DNA of 64,000 nt from Shinella zoogloeoides (lineage in GTDB: Bacteria > Pseudomonadota > Alphaproteobacteria > Rhizobiales > Rhizobiaceae). This document shows positions 51,008-59,660 of the stretch, piece after piece. The notes under the pieces were generated by a model. The model had not been told where the DNA came from and ran no database searches. It saw only the letters and a list, made by a program, of their open reading frames with translations. The DNA lies in contig NZ_CP132311.1 of NCBI RefSeq assembly GCF_030733845.1, forward strand, positions 809,501 to 873,500, given 5' to 3'. The position numbers and the translations under genes are program-made. Position 1 is the stretch's first letter. Each line of letters begins with the position of its first letter.

Positions 51008-51380
51008 GGAAATTCTCTGGTCTTCAAGGCCCCGCGGCGCGGCATGGGCCGTCAAGCGCGCAAAGGCTCAAGGGATTTGACGCAGGCAGCATGAGCGGCC
51101 GGCATCGCCGGATAGGGCAGACCAGAAGAGAAAGTGTGTTCGTTCCGATCAGCCCTGCAAACGCATTTGCAGGGCAAAATCAGGACCATGGGTGCGATGT
51201 GGCAGGAAGCCGAACTTCACGGCACAGTCCTCTGTTGTGGGGTTGCGAACGGGGGATGGATAGCATTGGGAGGGGGCTGTTGGCAAGCGGAGTGGTGCCC
51301 GCGCGGATAACGCGCATCGTCGTCGGCGGTGCCGGAAGCGCGCGGCCTGATGTCTCCCCTCAGCACTCCCCACACCCACC
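51008..51380. other. Intergenic region without recognised gene
   Basis: Between the ABC-F and DUF853 genes. It should contain the ABC-F promoter (minus strand), but I see no clear boxes. A 101-codon frame at 51091-51396 (plus) has no RBS or family features and is not accepted. Nothing else is seen up to the inverted repeat at 51381. Confidence 0.5.
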
Positions 51381-51476
51381 GTCACCCCGGACTTGATCCG
51401 GGGTCCAGCCACCGCGCGTCTGCGCGGTGAAAGGACTTTTACGGCAGGAGACTCCGGATCAAGTCCGGGGTGACGG
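51381..51476. repeat. Inverted repeat of the GTCACCCCGGACTTGATCCGGGG type
   Basis: CGTCACCCCGGACTTGATCC (from 51380) is repeated inverted as GGATCAAGTCCGGGGTGACG (to 51475) around about 55 bases that include a small CGCGCGTCTGCGCGG hairpin. This pattern is frequent between genes in many alphaproteobacteria. Confidence 0.85.
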
Positions 51477-51551
51477 AGGAGAGGTCAGAGCGTGAGGGAG
51501 AGGCTTTCCGTCGCTGCGAGGTTTCCCAAAGCGGAGCAGACCGCGCAGCCC

Positions 51552-53120
51552 CTACCGCCGCAAACTCCCCAAAATCCCCCGCACCAGCGCCCGCCCGAGC
51601 GAAGACGCCACGGTGCGCGCTACCGACTTCATCGCCGCTTCCGCCACCGTCTCGCGCTGGTAGCCGCTGCGGGCCTTGGGCTGCTTGGGGGCCGGCTGGG
51701 CGGCGGGTTCCTCGTCGCCGAAGCCGGGCAGGGTCCAGCGGCTGCCGCCGGCGGGCTTTTCTTCGGCCTCGGCCTGTTCCTGCGCGGCGGCGGCGTCCGC
51801 TGCCTTCTGGGCGCGGGCCATCAGGATCTCGTAGGCCGATTCGCGGTCGATATCCTCGTCGTAGAGGCCGCCGACCGGGCTCACGCCCATGATCTGCTGG
51901 CGCTCTGCATCCGTGACCGGGCCGAGCCGCGAGGACGGCGGGCGGACCAGCGTGCGTTCGACCATCGAGGGCGCGCCCTTGCCTTCGAGCGTCGAGACGA
52001 GCGCTTCGCCGGTGCCGAGCTGGGTGATCACCTCGGCGCAGTTGAAATCCGGGTTGGGACGGAACGTGTCGGCGGCGGTCTTCACCGCCTTCTGCTCGCG
52101 CGGCGTATAGGCGCGCAGCGCATGCTGCACACGGTTGCCGAGCTGGGCGAGCACGGTTTCCGGCACGTCGAGCGGGTTCTGCGTGACGAAATAGACGCCG
52201 ACGCCCTTGGAGCGGATCAGGCGCACGACCTGCTCCACGCGCTCGATCAGCACCTTCGGCGCGTCGTTGAAGAGCAGGTGCGCCTCGTCGAAGAAGAAGA
52301 CGAGCTTGGGCTTTTCCGGATCGCCCACTTCCGGCAGCACCTCGAAAAGTTCGGAGAGCATCCAGAGCAGGAAGGTGCCGTAGAGGCGCGGGTTCATCAT
52401 CAGCTTGTCGGCGGCCAGCACCGAGATCGCGCCGCGCCCGTCATTGGTGGTGCGCATGATGTCGGAGATTTTCAGCGCCGGCTCGCCGAAGAACTGTTCC
52501 GCGCCCTGCTGCTCGAGGATCAGCAATTCGCGCTGGATCGAGCCGACGGAGGCCTTGGAGATGAAGCCGAACTGGTTGGAGAGCGCCGAGGCGTTCTCGC
52601 CCATATAGTTGAGCAGCGCCTGGAAATCTTTCAGGTCGAGCAGCGGCAGGCCGCCCTGGTCGGCGATCTTGAAGGCGATGTTGATGACGCCTTCCTGCGC
52701 GTCCGTCGCATTCATCAGGCGCGACAGGAGGAGGGGGCCCATCTCGGAGATGGTGGTGCGGACCCTATGGCCCTTCTCGCCGTAGAGATCCCAGAAGATG
52801 ACCGGGAATTCCTGGAACTCGTAAGGGGTGAGGCCGATCTGGTCGGCGCGCTTCTGGAGGAAATCCTTCGCCTCGCCCATCGCGCCGATGCCCGAGAGGT
52901 CGCCCTTCACGTCGGCACAGAACACCGGCACGCCGGCATTGGAAAAGCCCTCGGCGAGGATCTGCAGCGTCACCGTCTTGCCGGTGCCGGTGGCGCCGGT
53001 GACGAGGCCGTGGCGGTTGCCGAACTTCAGGTCCAGATATTCCGGCTTGTTGTTCGTATCGTCCGGCTTGCGGCTGGTGCCGATATAGAGTTTTCCGTCC
53101 TGAAGAATGGGTTCCGCCAC
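51552..53120 (-). CDS. DUF853 HerA/FtsK-like ATPase
   Basis: A 522-residue ATPase of the HerA-like DUF853 family (Walker A GATGTGKTV at about 42-50, Walker B KLVFFFDEAHLLF, arginine-finger-like region VRLIRSKGVGVYFVTQNP). The C-terminal end is basic (GYQRETVAEAAMKSVARTV). It starts at a GTG (53120) with GGGAG before it; the longer ATG version lacks homology-like sequence. The function is unknown; some members couple to nucleases, but no nuclease gene is next to it. Confidence 0.9.
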   Translation of the reverse strand: MAEPILQDGKLYIGTSRKPDDTNNKPEYLDLKFGNRHGLVTGATGTGKTVTLQILAEGFSNAGVPVFCADVKGDLSGIGAMGEAKDFLQKRADQIGLTPYEFQEFPVIFWDLYGEKGHRVRTTISEMGPLLLSRLMNATDAQEGVINIAFKIADQGGLPLLDLKDFQALLNYMGENASALSNQFGFISKASVGSIQRELLILEQQGAEQFFGEPALKISDIMRTTNDGRGAISVLAADKLMMNPRLYGTFLLWMLSELFEVLPEVGDPEKPKLVFFFDEAHLLFNDAPKVLIERVEQVVRLIRSKGVGVYFVTQNPLDVPETVLAQLGNRVQHALRAYTPREQKAVKTAADTFRPNPDFNCAEVITQLGTGEALVSTLEGKGAPSMVERTLVRPPSSRLGPVTDAERQQIMGVSPVGGLYDEDIDRESAYEILMARAQKAADAAAAQEQAEAEEKPAGGSRWTLPGFGDEEPAAQPAPKQPKARSGYQRETVAEAAMKSVARTVASSLGRALVRGILGSLRR

Positions 53121-53297
53121 GTTGAAACTCCCTGGCTGCCGGTCCCTACGATTCGCGGCCAAGCGACGCTTCGGCCATGTTTTCATTGAATCGTCTCACG
53201 CAGGTTATAAGGATAGTCCGGCACGGGAACAACACGGTTTCGCTCCCTGTCGAAGACGCGATGTGCCGGCTTGAGTTTGTCGAAAAAGTCATTTACC

Positions 53298-53313
53298 TTG
53301 ACGTCAACGTCAA
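53298..53313 (+). promoter_or_regulatory. MerR-like palindrome upstream of the Gly-rich protein
   Basis: TTGACGTCAACGTCAA is a 7-2-7 palindrome resembling binding sites of LiuR/MerR-type regulators. It lies 19 bases before the ATG at 53333. No merR gene is in the window, so the regulator would act in trans. Confidence 0.45.
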
Positions 53314-53332
53314 TTCCTTCGGAGGGTTTTCC

Positions 53333-53725
53333 ATGAACGATCTCGTCACCCGCGTTTCCAATGCTGTCGGCATCGACGCCGCTCTGGCTGAAAAGGCCAT
53401 CGGCATGATGCTCGGCTTTCTGCAGCGCGAAGCGGCCGACGGCCCGGTCGCCAAAATGATCGAAGCCATTCCCGGCGCCTCCGATCTCGTCGCCAAGTAC
53501 AATGGCGAAGGCCAGGGCGGCGGCGGCCTGCTCGGCGGCCTGATGAGCGCCATCGGCGGCGGCGGCGTGATGGGCCTCGGCCAGCAGCTCATGAGCCAGG
53601 GCCTCGGCATGGGCGAGATCACCGGCCTTGCCAAGGAAACCATCGCGGTCGCCCGCGAGCATGCCGGCAGCGACGTGGTCGACGAAGTCGTCGCCTCCGT
53701 CCCGGGCCTCAGCCAGTTCGTCTGA
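53333..53725 (+). CDS. Gly-rich DUF2267/DUF2780-like small protein
   Basis: A 130-residue protein: an N-terminal helical domain (MNDLVTRVSNAVGIDAALAEKAIGMMLGFLQREA), a Gly-rich middle (GEGQGGGGLLGGLMSAIGGG) and a C-terminal helix ending ASVPGLSQFV. The family is of unknown function. The RBS GGAGGGTTTTCC is strong and a palindromic operator lies before it. No signal peptide is seen. Confidence 0.8.
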   Translation: MNDLVTRVSNAVGIDAALAEKAIGMMLGFLQREAADGPVAKMIEAIPGASDLVAKYNGEGQGGGGLLGGLMSAIGGGGVMGLGQQLMSQGLGMGEITGLAKETIAVAREHAGSDVVDEVVASVPGLSQFV

Positions 53726-53766
53726 GCCTGCCTTCGCCATCCCGTGCCCGCGCGGGATGGCTATCC

Positions 53767-54279
53767 TTACGCTTTTGCATGGGATTTCAGCCATTTGCGC
53801 AGGCGGCCTCGCGCATTGGCATAGGGCGATGACGTGTTGAACTGGATCATCCTGCCCATCGTCCATTTCTCGTACCAGGGACGCCCGTAAAGCGCCGCAT
53901 CGTCACATTGGCCGATGAAGGCGACGATCCTCTTCTTTGCGGCATGCAGCCGCTCGACGAGCTGCGGATAGGGAACGCCCGCATAATCCCCGTAGAATTT
54001 TCCGGCGAGCCTGCCCAATTCGTTCCACTTGAACCCCGTTTCCGGAAAATCGACCTGTAGGCCGGCGGCATCCCGGTCCAGCCATTTGAGCACCAGCTCG
54101 TTCCAGCCGGTGAGGTAGGCGACGAGGTCGAAGGGGCTCATCTGCGTGCCTTTGGCGTGCCCCTCCATCGTGCGTTCGTGGACGAGGGCCGCAGGCACGT
54201 CTTCCAAGGCCCGGACGAGCTTGCCGAACTCCGCGTCGATCGCCGCCAGCAGCGCGCCCTTGTCTTGCGGAACCGCCAT
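53767..54279 (-). CDS. ClbS/DfsB family four-helix protein
   Basis: A 170-residue soluble protein of the DUF1706/ClbS-DfsB type (MSPFDLVAYLTGWNELVLKWL, GFKWNELGRLAGKFY, WYEKWTMGRMIQFNTSSPYANARGRLRKW). ClbS binds and opens the colibactin cyclopropane; most relatives have no known substrate. It lies five bases after the MFS gene and probably shares its transcript. Confidence 0.9.
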   Translation of the reverse strand: MAVPQDKGALLAAIDAEFGKLVRALEDVPAALVHERTMEGHAKGTQMSPFDLVAYLTGWNELVLKWLDRDAAGLQVDFPETGFKWNELGRLAGKFYGDYAGVPYPQLVERLHAAKKRIVAFIGQCDDAALYGRPWYEKWTMGRMIQFNTSSPYANARGRLRKWLKSHAKA

Positions 54280-54284
54280 GGTGC

Positions 54285-55439
54285 CTACCGCCGCCGTGCG
54301 AAAAACAGCGCGGCGGTGAAGATGGTGAGGCCGATGCCGACCGAGAGCGGGCCGGCCTTCGGGCCGCCTGCCTCCATGATCGCGCCGGTGATGCTGGAGC
54401 CCGCGCCGCTGCCGGCGGCATAGGCGAGCGCGAAGGCGGCGGCGCCTGCCACCAGCATGGCGCCGTTGTAGCGCTCGCCAAGCATGGTGAGCGCGCAGGT
54501 ATAGAGCGAGAACGTCGCGGTGCCCATCAGCGCGAAGACCGCAAGGATCGCAGGCTCCGATTCCATCGACGGCAGGATGAGGTAGCTTGCGGCGGCCACG
54601 GTGACCGCGGCGAGCGCCACGCGTTCGCGCGGCAGCTTGTCCAGCAGCACGCCGATAAAGGGCTGGGCGATGGCGGTCGGCAGCGCCAGCACGGTCACGC
54701 TGATCGCCGCAAAGGCCTCGCTATGGCCCATCTTCACGAAATAGACCGGCATGGCGGAGATCGCCGCGATATCGGCGAAGCCGAAGACGAAGACCATGCC
54801 GGCAAGAAGCGGCGCCGCCTTGAAGAAGCGGAAGACGTCGCCGGTGGAGGAGGGCTCCGGCACCGTGCGGGTGGAGAACATCAGCATGGCGGTGGCGAAG
54901 GCGACGATGGCGAGGTAGACGGCGGTCATCGCAAAACCCAGCCCGCCCTCGCTGCCGAGCAGCGGAATGGCGAGCGGCCCGGCGGCAAAGCCGGCGCACA
55001 TGCCCGCGCCGTAGAAGCCGGAGACCCGGCCGCGCAGCCGGTCCGGGCAGGCGGAGTTCAGCCACGCCTCGCCCAGCATGAAGATGAGGCTGGCGAAGAA
55101 GCCGAGCAGGAAGCGCGCGACGAGCCAGACCGCGAAGGAGCCCGTGGCCGCGAAGGTGGCAAGGCAGAGCGAGCAGCCGACGAGGCTGGCGATGATCAGC
55201 CGGTCGGCACGCCAGCGCGCGGTGAGGCTGCCGAGCAGCAGCGTCGAGGCGGCAAGGCCGCCGGCAAAGGCCAGCGCATTGACGCCGATCAGCCCCGGCG
55301 AGAAGCCGCGCGCCTCCAGCGTCAGCGAGATCAGCGGATAGGTGAGCCCCTGCGCCACGGAAAAGGCGGTGACGCCGAGGATGACGGCGGCAATGGCCGG
55401 CCAGTCCGGCGAAAAGACGGTCGGGGACGAGGACTGCAT
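54285..55439 (-). CDS. MFS transporter
   Basis: A 384-residue membrane protein with about 12 hydrophobic segments (VILGVTAFSVAQGLTYPLISLTLE, motif A-like LTARWRADRLI, RFLLGFFASLIFMLGEAWLNS). The start is ATG at 55439; the longer upstream frame is antisense to the serine hydrolase gene region. The substrate is unknown. Probably in one operon with the ClbS-like gene. Confidence 0.88.
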   Translation of the reverse strand: MQSSSPTVFSPDWPAIAAVILGVTAFSVAQGLTYPLISLTLEARGFSPGLIGVNALAFAGGLAASTLLLGSLTARWRADRLIIASLVGCSLCLATFAATGSFAVWLVARFLLGFFASLIFMLGEAWLNSACPDRLRGRVSGFYGAGMCAGFAAGPLAIPLLGSEGGLGFAMTAVYLAIVAFATAMLMFSTRTVPEPSSTGDVFRFFKAAPLLAGMVFVFGFADIAAISAMPVYFVKMGHSEAFAAISVTVLALPTAIAQPFIGVLLDKLPRERVALAAVTVAAASYLILPSMESEPAILAVFALMGTATFSLYTCALTMLGERYNGAMLVAGAAAFALAYAAGSGAGSSITGAIMEAGGPKAGPLSVGIGLTIFTAALFFARRR

Positions 55440-55512
55440 GAAGGGCTCCCTGCGCCGCGTTCGGGCGCATGCCTTCCATATCGGATCGCTCCGGTGGTTG
55501 GAAAGGGGTGGC

Positions 55513-56409
55513 TCAGAGGATGACGGCGATGAGCGCGCGCAGGATCTCGCCCATGCGCGCATGGCTGATGCCGTTGTCGACATCGGCGGCGCGGTGAACG
55601 ACCACGAGATCGAGCGGCTTGACGATGATGATGTACTGGCCGCCCGCGCCGCTGGCGTAGAACAGCGGCCAGTCGGCATGGAGGCTGTCGCCCGGCGCGT
55701 TCGCCGCCGCCGTCCACCAGAGATAGCCGTAGCCGCGCCCGCCGCCGAGATCGCTGTGGGGCGTGACGCTCTCCTCCACCCAGCGCCGCGGCACGATCTG
55801 CTCCGCCTCCCAGCGGCCATCCTGCAGGAAGAGCACGCCGACGCGGGCGAGATCCCGGCCCGACAGGCGCATCTTGTAGACCGGGTGGCGCGATTGCGGG
55901 CCGGGCAGGTCGAAAATGTCCTCGGGCCGGAAATCCTGCATGCCGAGCGGTTCGGCCACCCGTTTCCGGAAAGCCTCGCAAAGCGTCCGCCCGGTCTGCT
56001 GTCGGTAGATCGTGCCGAGCACGTTGAAATCCCAGTTGTTGTAGTACCAGAACGTACCCGGCGCATGGCTGCCGCGGGCCGGCCTGTCGCGGTCGTCGCC
56101 GTAGACGCTGGGATGGTAGACGCCGGAGCGCGCGGCGAGGAGATCGGCGACGGTCGCCTGTTTCTCCCTGTCCGTCAGCGGTGCGAGGTCGTCGATGCCG
56201 AGGTCGCCGAGCGTCGCCGCAAGGTCGATGTCGCCCTCGGCGACGGCGATGCCGTAGAGGATGCCGATCAGCGACTTGCGCACGGAGGCGAGGCTGGAGC
56301 GGTGGGCATTGTGACCGCGCGCGAAGACGACCCGGCCGCCGCGGATCGCCAGCAGCGCCGTCGAGCCGCCTTGCGACAGCAGCGCGTCGAGAGCGTCAGA
56401 TGCGGCCAG
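55513..56409 (-). CDS. Serine hydrolase, class C beta-lactamase-like
   Basis: About 298 residues. The catalytic SxxK is in SSLASVRKSLIG, and the YxN motif is WYYNNWDFNVLG; LYASGAGGQYIII is near the third motif. The fold includes esterases and D-amino peptidases. No ATG or GTG lies near a suitable start. A CTG at 56409 has GGAGGG five bases before it and is the best candidate; an ATG at 56553 lies in the aldo/keto reductase gene and would add a hairpin-encoded stretch. Confidence 0.75.
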   Translation of the reverse strand: MAASDALDALLSQGGSTALLAIRGGRVVFARGHNAHRSSLASVRKSLIGILYGIAVAEGDIDLAATLGDLGIDDLAPLTDREKQATVADLLAARSGVYHPSVYGDDRDRPARGSHAPGTFWYYNNWDFNVLGTIYRQQTGRTLCEAFRKRVAEPLGMQDFRPEDIFDLPGPQSRHPVYKMRLSGRDLARVGVLFLQDGRWEAEQIVPRRWVEESVTPHSDLGGGRGYGYLWWTAAANAPGDSLHADWPLFYASGAGGQYIIIVKPLDLVVVHRAADVDNGISHARMGEILRALIAVIL

Positions 56410-56483
56410 GGCGGTCCCTCCGGTTCGCAGAATCGTATGCCAAGTCTGGCATGCCCGCCGGCTTGACGGGAGGCTTTTCGGAA

Positions 56484-56516
56484 GGAGGTCTTCCGCAGCA
56501 GTGCCGCGGAAGACCG
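56484..56516 (-). terminator. Hairpin downstream of the aldo/keto reductase gene
   Basis: GGTCTTCCGC and GCGGAAGACC form a 10-bp stem around a loop of about nine bases (GGCACTGCT), between the reductase stop and the serine hydrolase. A T-rich tail is weak (TCCTTCC), so termination may be partial. Confidence 0.5.
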
Positions 56517-56524
56517 GTTCTGGG

Positions 56525-57358
56525 TCAGGCGGCCTTGTCCCAGGCCGGCGCAAGGCCTTCCGGGCTGACGATGCGGCCGTCCGGGCGGGCGAGCCTGTGG
56601 ATGCGCATCATCTCGTCGTGCGTCAGCACGAAGTCGAACAAGGCGAGGTTTTCCGCAAGCCGGCTTTCCGTCGCCGTCTTGGTAAGGGTGACGACATCCG
56701 GCTGCTGCACCAGCCAGCGCAGCACGACCTGCGCCGCCGACTTGCCGTGCGCCGCGCCGATCTCGCGCAGCGCCGGGTCGCCGAGCACCTTGCCGTCGGC
56801 CATGGCGTAGTAGGCGGTGAGCGCCATGCCGTGAGTCCCGGCAGCTTCCAGCACCTTCGTCTGGTCGAGATAGGGATGGTATTCCACCTGATTGGTGGCG
56901 AGCGGCGCGGCGCTGAGGCGCACGGCCTCGGCCATCAGCGCGGTGTTGAAGTTGCTGACGCCGATATGCCGCGCCAGCCCGCGCTCGCGCACGGCGTTGA
57001 GTTCTCCGATCTGCTCGGCGAGCGGCACGGCATCGTTAGGCCAATGCAGCAGGAGGAGATCGACATGGTCGGTCTTCAGCTTCCTGAGGCTTTCCTCGAC
57101 GGAAGCGGAAAAGGCATCCCTGCCGTAATGGGCGACCCAGACCTTTGTGGTGAGGAAGATGTTTTCGCGCCCGACGCCGGATGCGGCGATGGCCGCGCCG
57201 ACGGCTGCCTCGTTCTCATAGATCTGGGCGGTGTCGACATGGGTGAAGCCGGCGGCAAGCGCCTTCGGCAGGATGGCGTGGACCTCGGCCTCCGGCATGC
57301 GGAACGTGCCGAAGCCGAGCTGGGGTATATGGGCGCCGTTGGCGTTGACGGTTTTCAT
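56525..57358 (-). CDS. Aldo/keto reductase (2,5-diketo-D-gluconate reductase-like)
   Basis: A 277-residue NADPH-dependent reductase of the AKR5-like group. The catalytic tetrad is complete: Asp42 and Tyr47 in VDTAQIYENE, Lys72 in TTKVW and His105 in LLLHWPND. IGVSNFNTALM and NQVEYHPYLDQ are family blocks. It lies about 70 bases after the MFS gene on the same strand, so they may form an operon controlled by the divergent LysR protein. The substrate is not known. Confidence 0.93.
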   Translation of the reverse strand: MKTVNANGAHIPQLGFGTFRMPEAEVHAILPKALAAGFTHVDTAQIYENEAAVGAAIAASGVGRENIFLTTKVWVAHYGRDAFSASVEESLRKLKTDHVDLLLLHWPNDAVPLAEQIGELNAVRERGLARHIGVSNFNTALMAEAVRLSAAPLATNQVEYHPYLDQTKVLEAAGTHGMALTAYYAMADGKVLGDPALREIGAAHGKSAAQVVLRWLVQQPDVVTLTKTATESRLAENLALFDFVLTHDEMMRIHRLARPDGRIVSPEGLAPAWDKAA

Positions 57359-57427
57359 GGAAGTCTCCTTGTGAGGTTGAGGACCCGCCGGAGCCGGGAG
57401 GGGGTGCGCCCCGGCGGGAAAAGGATT

Positions 57428-58621
57428 TCAGGCCGGCTGGCAGGCGGCGTCCGGCTGGCCGCGTTCGCGCCGGTCGAGCGCGCCGCTGAGAAGCGTGAGG
57501 CCGAGCGCGCCGGCGACGAGGATGGCGCCGACAAAGGGCGTTGCGCCAAGGCCGAGGGGCGAGGCGACGGTGAGCCCGCCGATCCACGCGCCCGCTGCGA
57601 TGCCGAGGTTGAAGGCCGCGATGTTGAGCGCCGAGGCGACGTCCACGCCGGCCGGGCGGTGGCGCTTGGCCATATCGACGACATAGAGCTGGAGGCCCGG
57701 CACGTTGGCGAAGGACAGGAAGCCGAGCGCGGCGAGCGTGACGAGCGCAAGGACCGGCGAGGGCGCGGTGAAGGTGAACAGCACCAGCACGAGGGCCTGC
57801 AGCGCGAAGAGCACGACAAGCGCCTTCACCGGGTCGCGGTTCGCCGCCTTGCCGCCGACCACGTTGCCGAGCGCGATGGCCGCGCCGTAGAGCACCAGCA
57901 CGAGGCTGACGGTGCTTTCCGCAAAGCCGGTGATCTCCTGCAGCAGCGGCGAGAGGAAGGTGAAGGTGACGAAGGTGCCGCCATAGCCGAGCGCCGTCAT
58001 GGCGAACACGATGAGCAGGCGCCCGGAGCCGAGCACGCGCACCTGTTCCATCAGGCCGGCCGGCTCTTCCCGGCGCAGGTTCGCCGGCAGCAGCAGCGCG
58101 ATGGCGGCGAGGGCGACAAGGCCGAGGCCGGCGACGGCGAAGAAGGTGGCGCGCCAGCCGAAGGTCTGGCCGATGACCGTGCCGAGCGGAACGCCGGTGA
58201 CGATGGCGACCGTCAGGCCCATGAACATCATGGCGATGGCGGATGCGCGCCTGTCCGGCGTGACCAGATCGGCCGCGATGGTGGCGCCGACGGAGAAGAA
58301 GACGCCGTGCGCGAAGGCCGAGAGCACGCGGCCGGCAAGCAGCATGCCGTAGCTCGGCGCAAGTGCCGCAAGCATGTTTCCGGCGATGAAGAGAGCCATG
58401 AGGCCGACGAGCAGCGGCTTGCGGCCGAGCCTTCCGGTCAAGGCCGTGAGAACGGGCGCGCCGAACGTGACGCCGAGCGCGTAGACGGAGACGATGAGGC
58501 CGGCAAGCGGCAGGGTGATGTGAAGATCGGAGGCGACGGTCGGCAGCAGGCCGACGATCACGAATTCGGTGGTGCCGATCGCGTAGGCCGCGACGGTCAG
58601 GGCAAAGAGAGCGAGTGGCAT
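57428..58621 (-). CDS. MFS transporter (AraJ/YdhP-like)
   Basis: A 397-residue inner-membrane exporter with 12 hydrophobic segments (ALFALTVAAYAIGTTEFVIVGLLPTVASDLHI is the DHA1 start; LTGRLGRKPLLVGLMALF is motif A; RVLSAFAHGVFFSVGATIAADLV). DHA1 proteins of this kind export sugars, purines or drugs. The first gene of the MFS-reductase pair, divergent from LysR. Confidence 0.9.
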   Translation of the reverse strand: MPLALFALTVAAYAIGTTEFVIVGLLPTVASDLHITLPLAGLIVSVYALGVTFGAPVLTALTGRLGRKPLLVGLMALFIAGNMLAALAPSYGMLLAGRVLSAFAHGVFFSVGATIAADLVTPDRRASAIAMMFMGLTVAIVTGVPLGTVIGQTFGWRATFFAVAGLGLVALAAIALLLPANLRREEPAGLMEQVRVLGSGRLLIVFAMTALGYGGTFVTFTFLSPLLQEITGFAESTVSLVLVLYGAAIALGNVVGGKAANRDPVKALVVLFALQALVLVLFTFTAPSPVLALVTLAALGFLSFANVPGLQLYVVDMAKRHRPAGVDVASALNIAAFNLGIAAGAWIGGLTVASPLGLGATPFVGAILVAGALGLTLLSGALDRRERGQPDAACQPA

Positions 58622-58737
58622 GGCGTATCCCCGCGTCGGGCGTGGAGCCGGACGGATTGCTGGGTTGCGTTCCTGGTTCGGGGCGGAATATGGCGGCTGG
58701 CCGCTTGCGCGTTAATCCGGATGAGTGGATAAGAATA

Positions 58738-58754
58738 TGTGAAGTAAATTCACA
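58738..58754. promoter_or_regulatory. LysR-type operator between MFS and lysR
   Basis: TGTGAAGTAAATTCACA is a perfect 6-5-6 inverted repeat with the T-N11-A core, eight bases before the LysR start and about 115 bases from the MFS start. It is the likely autoregulatory and activator site. Confidence 0.65.
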
Positions 58755-58762
58755 GGTGGCGC

Positions 58763-59656
58763 ATGGACAACCGGGCGGGCGAAATGGAGGTCTTCGTCAC
58801 GGCGGCGGAGCTGAAGAGCTTTTCCGCCGCGGGGCGAAAGCTGCGCCTGTCGCCCTCGGCCGTCAGCAAGCTCGTCACCCGCATCGAGGACCGGCTGGGC
58901 GCGCGGCTTCTCGTGCGCACGACGCGGCGGCTGGAATTGACGCCGGAAGGGGAGGTCTATCTCGGGCGGGCGCGGCGCATCCTGGCGGAGATCGCCGAGA
59001 CGGAGCGCATCGTGGCGGAGGGCGCGAAAGTCGTGCCGCGCGGGCTGCTCAGGGTCAACGCCTCGGTCGGCTTCGGCGAGCGCTATATCCTGCCGCTCGT
59101 GCCCGACTTCCTGAGCCTCTATCCGGAAATCGAGCTGGACCTGACGCTGACGGACGGCGTCATCGACGTGATCGGCGAGCGCACCGACGTCGCCATCCGC
59201 TCCGGCCCCTTGCGCGATTCCTCGCTGAAGGCGCGCAAGCTGCTCGAAAGCCGCAAGGTCGTCATCGCTGCGCCGGCCTATCTTGCGAAAAACGGCATGC
59301 CGCAGCATCCCGCCGACCTTGCCGCGCACAATTGCCTGCGCTTCAATTTCCGCCGCAGCATGGACGACTGGCCGTTCCTCTCCGAGGACGGGCAGACCGT
59401 CGAGGCCCATGACATTGCCGGCAACATGCTGGTGTCCAGCGGCGCGATCCTGCGCCAGCTCTGCCTCGATGGGCTCGGCCTCGGCCGCATCGGCCGCTTC
59501 CATGTCGAGCCCGATATCGCCGCCGGCACGCTCGTGCCGGTGCTGGAGGCGTTCAATCCCGGCGATATCGAGGTCGTGCACGCCGTCTTCGCCGGCCACG
59601 AGCACCTGGCGGCGCGCATCCGGGCGTTCATCGATTTCCTGGTGGAGAAGATCTGA
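58763..59656 (+). CDS. LysR-type transcriptional regulator
   Basis: A 297-residue regulator (HTH: MEVFVTAAELKSFSAAGRKLRLSPSAVSKLVTRIEDRLGARLL, near 9-50), with an effector domain of the CrgA type (AFNPGDIEVVHAVF near the end). It is divergent from the MFS-aldo/keto reductase pair, which it probably regulates, with a palindrome between. The effector is unknown, though an aldehyde or sugar-derived ligand is plausible. Confidence 0.9.
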   Translation: MDNRAGEMEVFVTAAELKSFSAAGRKLRLSPSAVSKLVTRIEDRLGARLLVRTTRRLELTPEGEVYLGRARRILAEIAETERIVAEGAKVVPRGLLRVNASVGFGERYILPLVPDFLSLYPEIELDLTLTDGVIDVIGERTDVAIRSGPLRDSSLKARKLLESRKVVIAAPAYLAKNGMPQHPADLAAHNCLRFNFRRSMDDWPFLSEDGQTVEAHDIAGNMLVSSGAILRQLCLDGLGLGRIGRFHVEPDIAAGTLVPVLEAFNPGDIEVVHAVFAGHEHLAARIRAFIDFLVEKI

Positions 59657-59660
59657 GCGA

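Noticed and set aside
51091..51396. A 101-codon frame in the ABC-F/DUF853 gap
   Set aside because: There is no RBS, no hydrophobic or domain pattern, and it runs into the inverted repeat at 51381.
56501..58732. A 743-codon open frame on the plus strand
   Set aside because: It is antisense to the aldo/keto reductase and MFS genes, rich in Arg/Glu/Gly as expected for a GC-rich shadow frame, and lacks any family motif.
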